A stretch of DNA of 64,000 nt, from contig CAZBNP010000002.1 in the NCBI GenBank assembly GCA_964493505.1, forward strand, positions 1 through 64,000. Direction: 5' to 3'. The stretch is from Chryseosolibacter sp964493505. GTDB taxonomy: Bacteria > Bacteroidota > Bacteroidia > Cytophagales > Cyclobacteriaceae. Position numbers and translations under genes: made by a program. The notes below the pieces were generated by a model that had not been told where the DNA came from, ran no database searches, and saw nothing but the letters and a program-made list of their open reading frames with translations. Positions 59,256 to 64,000 of the stretch are shown one piece after another. Every line of letters starts with the position of its first letter. Within the stretch, counting starts at the first letter, position 1.

Positions 59256-60755
59256 ATGGCGGGGCGGTTTGTTTCGATTTGGTTTCGTCACCTGACGACC
59301 GACTGGTTTGCTACACGCCAACCTCAACTTGGCAGTATGCCCTTTGTTCTCAAAACTTCCTTCCACGGAAGGATGATCATTACAGCGGCAAATCCACACG
59401 CGGTAAAAGCGGGAATCAATACTGGAATGATGCTGGCCGACGCCCGTGCCGTCCTCCCCGGGCTGCATGTCCTGGATGAAATTTCCGAATTACCCGTGCG
59501 GTTGTTGCGAAGCCTGGCCGAATGGTGTTTACAGTTTACTCCCGCTGTCTCGATCGATCTGCCCGACGGACTTATCTTCGATGCCACCGGCTGTCCGCAT
59601 CTGTGGGGAGGTGAGAGGAAATACCTGGATGATATTACAGGTAAACTCCGAAGCCGTGGATACGATGTTCGCACAGCGATAGCCGATACACCGGGAGGAT
59701 CCTGGGCGGTAGCGCGCTTTGGTACGGAGACGACGATGGTGATTGAAGGCGGTAAGCTCGTTGAAGCACTGCTTCCGCTTCCGGGAGAAGCCCTGCGACC
59801 AGGAGAGGAGGTTGTAGCGAGCCTGAACAAGCTCGGTCTCCGCCAGATCGGTCAGTTTATTAATATGCCACGGTCTTCACTGCTTCGAAGGTTTGGACTT
59901 CCTTTTCTTCAGCGACTGGATCGGGTTTTGGGGAAGTCGCCTGATCTGATCGAACCCGTTGAACCTCCCGCACCATTCCTGGAAAGGCTTCCGTGTATCG
60001 AACCAATCGTTACAGCAAAAGGAATTGAGATCGCACTGCATGAGTTACTGCACAGCCTGTGTCATCGCTTGCGGCAAATGCAGCTGGGAATTCGCAGAGC
60101 AGTCTTGAAAGGTTATCGCGTAGACGGGAAAGTTGAAAAGATTGAGATTGGAACACATCGCGCCAGCCATCACGTCAGGCACCTGTTCAAACTATTTGAA
60201 CTGAAACTCGGAAGTATTGAACCATCACTGGGTATCGAATTATTTGTACTTGAAGCACCGGAAGTAGAAGCCCATACTCCCCAACAGGAAAGGTTATTCG
60301 AAGCCACCGGTGGATTAGGCAACGCAGGTCTTTCGGAGTTCATCGACCGCATCGGAGCAAGGGTAGGGATGAATAACATTCACCGTTATTTACCAGACGA
60401 ACATCACTGGCCGGAACGCGCGGTTAAGTCAGCCTCATCGCTCAGCGATGCACTGACTACCGGGTGGCCTTCAGACAAGCCGAGGCCGTTACAGCTTTTA
60501 CGCGTGCCGGAGCGCATTGAAGTCACCGCGCCAATTCCCGATTATCCACCCATGTTATTTCGTCATCGCGGCAAGCTTCACCATATTGTCAACGCCGACG
60601 GTCCGGAACGCATAGAGCAGGAGTGGTGGATACAGGGCGGACAGCACCGCGACTACTACCGCGTTGAAGACGAGGAAGGCAACCGGTATTGGTTGTTCAG
60701 GCGGGGACATTACAGTCACCACTCTCAATGGTTTTTGCATGGTTTTTTTGGATAA
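59256..60755 (+). CDS. imuB: ImuB, inactive Y-family DNA polymerase-like scaffold
   Basis: A 499-residue Y-family polymerase homologue. The usual catalytic D-x-D start is replaced by VSIWFRHLTTDWF, and the SxxDE motif is degraded to AVSIDLPDGLIFD, so it should be catalytically dead, as known for ImuB. The helix-hairpin region (LGLRQIGQFINMPRSSLLRRFG) and little-finger domain remain. QQERLF at residues 343-348 fits a beta-clamp binding motif. The C-terminal EWW..GG..RDYYRVEDEEGNRYWLFRRG is the typical ImuB tail. It bridges the clamp, ImuA and DnaE2. Its stop codon overlaps the dnaE2 start by one base. Confidence 0.9.
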   Translation: MAGRFVSIWFRHLTTDWFATRQPQLGSMPFVLKTSFHGRMIITAANPHAVKAGINTGMMLADARAVLPGLHVLDEISELPVRLLRSLAEWCLQFTPAVSIDLPDGLIFDATGCPHLWGGERKYLDDITGKLRSRGYDVRTAIADTPGGSWAVARFGTETTMVIEGGKLVEALLPLPGEALRPGEEVVASLNKLGLRQIGQFINMPRSSLLRRFGLPFLQRLDRVLGKSPDLIEPVEPPAPFLERLPCIEPIVTAKGIEIALHELLHSLCHRLRQMQLGIRRAVLKGYRVDGKVEKIEIGTHRASHHVRHLFKLFELKLGSIEPSLGIELFVLEAPEVEAHTPQQERLFEATGGLGNAGLSEFIDRIGARVGMNNIHRYLPDEHHWPERAVKSASSLSDALTTGWPSDKPRPLQLLRVPERIEVTAPIPDYPPMLFRHRGKLHHIVNADGPERIEQEWWIQGGQHRDYYRVEDEEGNRYWLFRRGHYSHHSQWFLHGFFG

Positions 60756-63700
60756 TGCAATACACCGAACTCCATATCACCACCAACTTCACTTTCCTGA
60801 GGGGAGCCTCTCATCCGGAAGAAATCGTTGAACAAGCTGCAGCTTACCAGTATCAGTCTGTTGCCATTACCGACAGGAACACTTTCGCCGGTATCGTCCG
60901 CGCACATGCCGCCGCAAAAAAATCAGGCATCAGACTTATACCCGCCTGCCGGCTCGACCTTTTGGATGGCCCGGGCCTTTTGGCGTTTCCAACCAACCGG
61001 TATGCCTACGGGCAATTGTCGCAAATGCTGACGACGGGGAACCGCCGTACAGAAAAAGGAAGCTGCCATCTATACAAAGCAGATGTTTACCAACATGCAA
61101 AAGACACAAGGTTTATTGTTGTTCCGCCGCCATCATTGGACGATACATTCAACTTCGACCTGGATTTCACAGAAGCGCTAAAAGAATACACAGACGCCTT
61201 TGGCGAGCACTTGTCGATCGCTGCCTCCCGTACCTACAACGGTGAGGACACCAAACGCCTTTCCCGGCTCCACAAGCTATCCAAACAAATGGGTGTACCG
61301 TTGGTAGCGACCAACGATGTACACTACCATCACCCCATGCGAAGAGAACTTCAGGATGTGATCAGCTGCGTCAGGGAAAGATGCACGATATACAACGCGG
61401 GATCCCGACTCTACCCCAATGCGGAGCGCCATCTTAAACCCAACGATGAAATGCTCCGTCTCTTCAGACAGTACCCCGACGCTATCAGACAAACCAGGGA
61501 AATAGCGGATGCGTGTCAGTTTTCACTCAGCGAGTTGAAATATCACTATCCCAGGGAAGTAACGACAGGAGGAAGGGCACCGCAGGAAGAACTGGTATTT
61601 CTTTCGTGGAAAGGCGCAAAGGAAATTTACGGTGATATCCCGGATAAAATCAAGCGAAATATTGAACATGAGCTGACCTTCATCGCGCAAATGGAGTATG
61701 CCGAATACTTTCTTACTGTACACGACATTGTGCGATACGCAAGAGAGAAGGGGATACTGTGCCAGGGGAGAGGGTCGGCCGCAAACTCCACAGTGTGTTA
61801 TTGTCTGGGGATTACCTCGGTAGACCCCTCAAAATTCGATCTGCTCTTTGAACGGTTCATTTCTTCCGCAAGGAACGAACCGCCGGATATCGACGTCGAC
61901 TTCGAGCACGAACGCAGGGAAGAGGTTATGCAGTATGTGTTCAATAAATACGGTCGCGATCGCGCCGCCATCGTGGCCACAGTCACACAACTTCACCACA
62001 AGGGCGCTGTACGGGATATCGGAAAGGCGATGGGAATGTCTGTCGATACTATTAACCGGATAGCGGGTATCATTCATGGTTTCGAAGAGGATAGCCTGGA
62101 CCAAAAAAAAATACGCGATCAGGGACTGAACCCCGACGATCAGTACCTGCGGAAAGTGCTGCAATTAATCTCACAATACGTAGGGTTTCCACGCCAGCTC
62201 GGCCAGCACACCGGTGGGTTTATCATTACCGATGGGAAGCTTACAGACCTATGTCCGGTATTGAACGCGCGGATGAAAGACAGGACCAACATCGAATGGA
62301 ACAAAGACGACATCGAAGCGCTCGGATTTTTGAAGATCGATGTGCTGGCGCTGGGTATGTTAACCTGTATCAGAAAAGCATTTGATCTGTGCAAACGACA
62401 CTACGACCGCAACCTCACATTGGCGAATATTCCCCAGGATGATCCGACCGTTTATGAAATGATTAGCCATGCGGATACGATCGGCGTATTTCAGATCGAA
62501 AGCCGCGCACAGCAATCGATGTTGCCGAGACTTAAGCCGAAATGTTTTTACGATCTCGTCATCGAGGTTGCCATTGTACGGCCAGGTCCTATTCAGGGAG
62601 ATATGGTACATCCATACCTCCGGCGCAGGAACGGGGAGGAGCTTGTGGAATATCCTTCGAAGGAGCTGGAAGAAATACTCAGCCGTACACTGGGTGTCCC
62701 GTTGTTCCAGGAACAAGCGATGAAGATCGCTATAGTTGCCGCCGGTTTTTCGCCGGCGGAAGCCGACGAACTTCGCCGCAGCATGGCGACCTTCAAAGCC
62801 AAAGGGGTTGTCGCTCATTTTGAGCACAAACTTGTAAATGGAATGATCAGCAAGGGCTACCAGGAAGAATATGCACGGCGTGTGTTCAAACAACTTCTCG
62901 GTTTTGGAAGCTACGGCTTCCCTGAAAGCCATGCCGTCAGTTTCGCCCTGCTGGCGTATGTTTCCGCATGGCTGAAATGTTATTACCCCGACGTTTTCGC
63001 CTGCGCGCTTCTCAACAGTATGCCTATGGGCTTTTATCAACCGGCTCAGATTATCATAGACGCGCAAAAACACGGCGTTGAAGTAAAGACCATCGACATC
63101 AATTTTTCCGCCTGGGATAATACTCTCGAAGGCCCTTCAGACAAATATCATTTCCTCCGCCTGGGGTTCAGGCAGATTAACGGTATCCGCGGAGAGGATA
63201 TAGCGATATTGCTCAAACACCGAAAGGGCGGGTACACCTCCGTAGAGGCGTTGCGCCAGACAGGGCTTGCGAACGCGGTACTTGAAAAACTTGCCGATGC
63301 CGATGCGTTCCGTTCGATAGGACTCGACAGGCGCAGGGCATTGTGGGAAGTATCTGCGAAGGATCGCCCGGCTGCGATCTTTTTGGCTGATCAGCTGAAA
63401 GATCAGGAAGAGGCAGGTATATCCCTGCCCGAAATGACATTATCGGAACACGTGGTACAGGATTACGTGAGCACGTCATTTTCTATCAAAGCGCACCCGG
63501 TAAGTTTTGTCAGGGAATCACTGAACGCATTGCATGTGACATCCGCCGCCGATCTTGCACAAAGAAAAAATGGTGATCGCGTGAAAATTGCCGGACTTAT
63601 CCTTGTGCGACAGCGGCCCGGCACAGCCAGCGGGATATGCTTTATCACACTGGAAGACGAGACAGGAACTTCCAACCTCGTGGTATTTCAGAAATTCTTC

Positions 63701-63871
63701 GACAAATACCGGAAAGAGATTCTCCAATCAAGGCTACTGATGGCAGAAGGGGTTCTCCAACGCGAAGGAGAAGTGATCCACGTGGTCGTGAGGAGGTGCT
63801 ACAATCTCAACAGCTTGTTCAGCACACCTACCCAATACACCATCTTTCCGGAAGGGAGGAATTTCAGATGA
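60755..63871 (+). CDS. dnaE2: Error-prone DNA polymerase III alpha subunit DnaE2 (ImuC)
   Basis: A 1038-residue C-family polymerase that copies damaged DNA with low fidelity. An N-terminal PHP domain (YTELHITTNFTFLRGASHPEEIVEQA..ITDRNTFAGIVRAH) is followed by the palm with the catalytic DIDVDF (Asp378, Asp380, Asp382; PPDIDVDFEHERREEVMQYV), fingers (AKGVVAHFEHKLVNGM..FGSYGFPESHAVSFALLAY), a helix-hairpin-helix region and an OB fold (VKIAGLILVRQRPGTASGICFITLEDETGTSNLVVF). It starts at ATG 60755, sharing one base with the imuB stop; the frame further upstream lies inside imuB. Length is right for DnaE2. Confidence 0.95.
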   Translation: MQYTELHITTNFTFLRGASHPEEIVEQAAAYQYQSVAITDRNTFAGIVRAHAAAKKSGIRLIPACRLDLLDGPGLLAFPTNRYAYGQLSQMLTTGNRRTEKGSCHLYKADVYQHAKDTRFIVVPPPSLDDTFNFDLDFTEALKEYTDAFGEHLSIAASRTYNGEDTKRLSRLHKLSKQMGVPLVATNDVHYHHPMRRELQDVISCVRERCTIYNAGSRLYPNAERHLKPNDEMLRLFRQYPDAIRQTREIADACQFSLSELKYHYPREVTTGGRAPQEELVFLSWKGAKEIYGDIPDKIKRNIEHELTFIAQMEYAEYFLTVHDIVRYAREKGILCQGRGSAANSTVCYCLGITSVDPSKFDLLFERFISSARNEPPDIDVDFEHERREEVMQYVFNKYGRDRAAIVATVTQLHHKGAVRDIGKAMGMSVDTINRIAGIIHGFEEDSLDQKKIRDQGLNPDDQYLRKVLQLISQYVGFPRQLGQHTGGFIITDGKLTDLCPVLNARMKDRTNIEWNKDDIEALGFLKIDVLALGMLTCIRKAFDLCKRHYDRNLTLANIPQDDPTVYEMISHADTIGVFQIESRAQQSMLPRLKPKCFYDLVIEVAIVRPGPIQGDMVHPYLRRRNGEELVEYPSKELEEILSRTLGVPLFQEQAMKIAIVAAGFSPAEADELRRSMATFKAKGVVAHFEHKLVNGMISKGYQEEYARRVFKQLLGFGSYGFPESHAVSFALLAYVSAWLKCYYPDVFACALLNSMPMGFYQPAQIIIDAQKHGVEVKTIDINFSAWDNTLEGPSDKYHFLRLGFRQINGIRGEDIAILLKHRKGGYTSVEALRQTGLANAVLEKLADADAFRSIGLDRRRALWEVSAKDRPAAIFLADQLKDQEEAGISLPEMTLSEHVVQDYVSTSFSIKAHPVSFVRESLNALHVTSAADLAQRKNGDRVKIAGLILVRQRPGTASGICFITLEDETGTSNLVVFQKFFDKYRKEILQSRLLMAEGVLQREGEVIHVVVRRCYNLNSLFSTPTQYTIFPEGRNFR

Positions 63872-63877
63872 TAAGAT

Positions 63878-64000
63878 CTACTTCTTATAAATTTTATACA
63901 GTCGCCCCTGATCGGTAATCGCATATAAAGCACCGTCCAGGCCTTGCGTGATATCGCGAAAGCGTTGTGTCTGATCCGCCAACAATCTCTCTTCGCCGAC
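63878..64000 (-). CDS. PQQ-dependent sugar dehydrogenase, C-terminal part (cut by window edge)
   Basis: The minus strand reads an open frame from the window edge to a TAG at 63878, giving 40 residues: VGEERLLADQTQRFRDITQG then LDGALYAITDQGRLYKIYKK. The R(I/F)RDI.QG.DGALY..TD..G.LY ending is characteristic of soluble PQQ-dependent glucose/sorbosone dehydrogenases (six-bladed propeller, usually periplasmic). The start and active site lie outside. It converges on dnaE2 with a gap of six bases. Confidence 0.75.
   Translation of the reverse strand, partial: VGEERLLADQTQRFRDITQGLDGALYAITDQGRLYKIYKK

Noticed and set aside
1..64000. CRISPR arrays, prophage or insertion sequences
   Set aside because: I saw no regularly spaced repeats, transposase or integrase motifs, or phage structural genes on either strand.

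Overview
The window reads as chromosomal DNA of a Bacteroidota bacterium, most likely a Cytophagales member (Chryseolinea/Ohtaekwangia-like; this placement is inferred from gene content only). Supporting signs are TAnnTTTG -7 elements in front of many genes, almost no Shine-Dalgarno sequences, a 287-residue housekeeping sigma factor, a type IX secretion tail on a xylanase, many lipoproteins, and lineage-typical families (START-like, DUF349, DUF5362, DUF4142, DUF1080). Base composition is near 50% GC by eye, apart from an AT-rich island at about 22.2-22.5 kb. I see no insertion sequence, phage, integrase or CRISPR array.

Layout. 0-11.2 kb is core: a partial tRNA, a START-like protein, an LptF/LptG permease, rpsO, pnp, rpoD, trxB, bshB1, pdxH, yqgE and a DUF349 protein. 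11.2-22.2 kb is mixed metabolism and envelope: a D-apionate-lactonase-like protein facing a small-molecule kinase, a GDSL hydrolase, an acyl-CoA oxidase-like enzyme with a DUF1080 lipoprotein, a PAP2 phosphatase, a beta-propeller lipoprotein, an exported protein of the family often misnamed asparagine synthetase B, and two unknown small genes. 22.2-32.1 kb is signalling: a 1340-residue hybrid histidine kinase with CheR, two cold-shock proteins, an alcohol dehydrogenase and a TPR histidine kinase. 32.1-38.5 kb carries a TerC protein, a cation/proton antiporter, a duplicated Spy-like exported protein and a PQQ dehydrogenase with a haem c domain. At 38.9 kb lies a second rpoD, 89% identical to the first. 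39.8-44.5 kb encodes an exported pair: a Tat-signal Gfo/Idh/MocA oxidoreductase and a HEAT-DUF1080-DUF1080 protein. 45-58 kb includes a PhyH-type oxygenase, an M3 peptidase, a nucleoid-associated protein, a GH10 xylanase-uxuA operon, a Rieske oxygenase, an ECF sigma factor, a desaturase, YihY and a DUF4142 lipoprotein. 58.5-63.9 kb is the imuA-imuB-dnaE2 mutagenesis cassette, followed by the 3' end of a PQQ-dependent sugar dehydrogenase on the opposite strand.

The most interesting signals are regulatory. The imuA promoter has its -7 element clamped exactly between two perfect 15-bp palindromes (ACTAAT-N3-ATTAGT, 22 bp apart), probably the operator of a damage-response repressor. The xylanase-uxuA promoter has a LacI-type operator over its -33 box. 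Other notable items are the rpoD duplication, the exported 3-keto-sugar-type gene pair, and a 40-residue membrane protein with its own promoter. All function calls come from sequence recognition without database searches.
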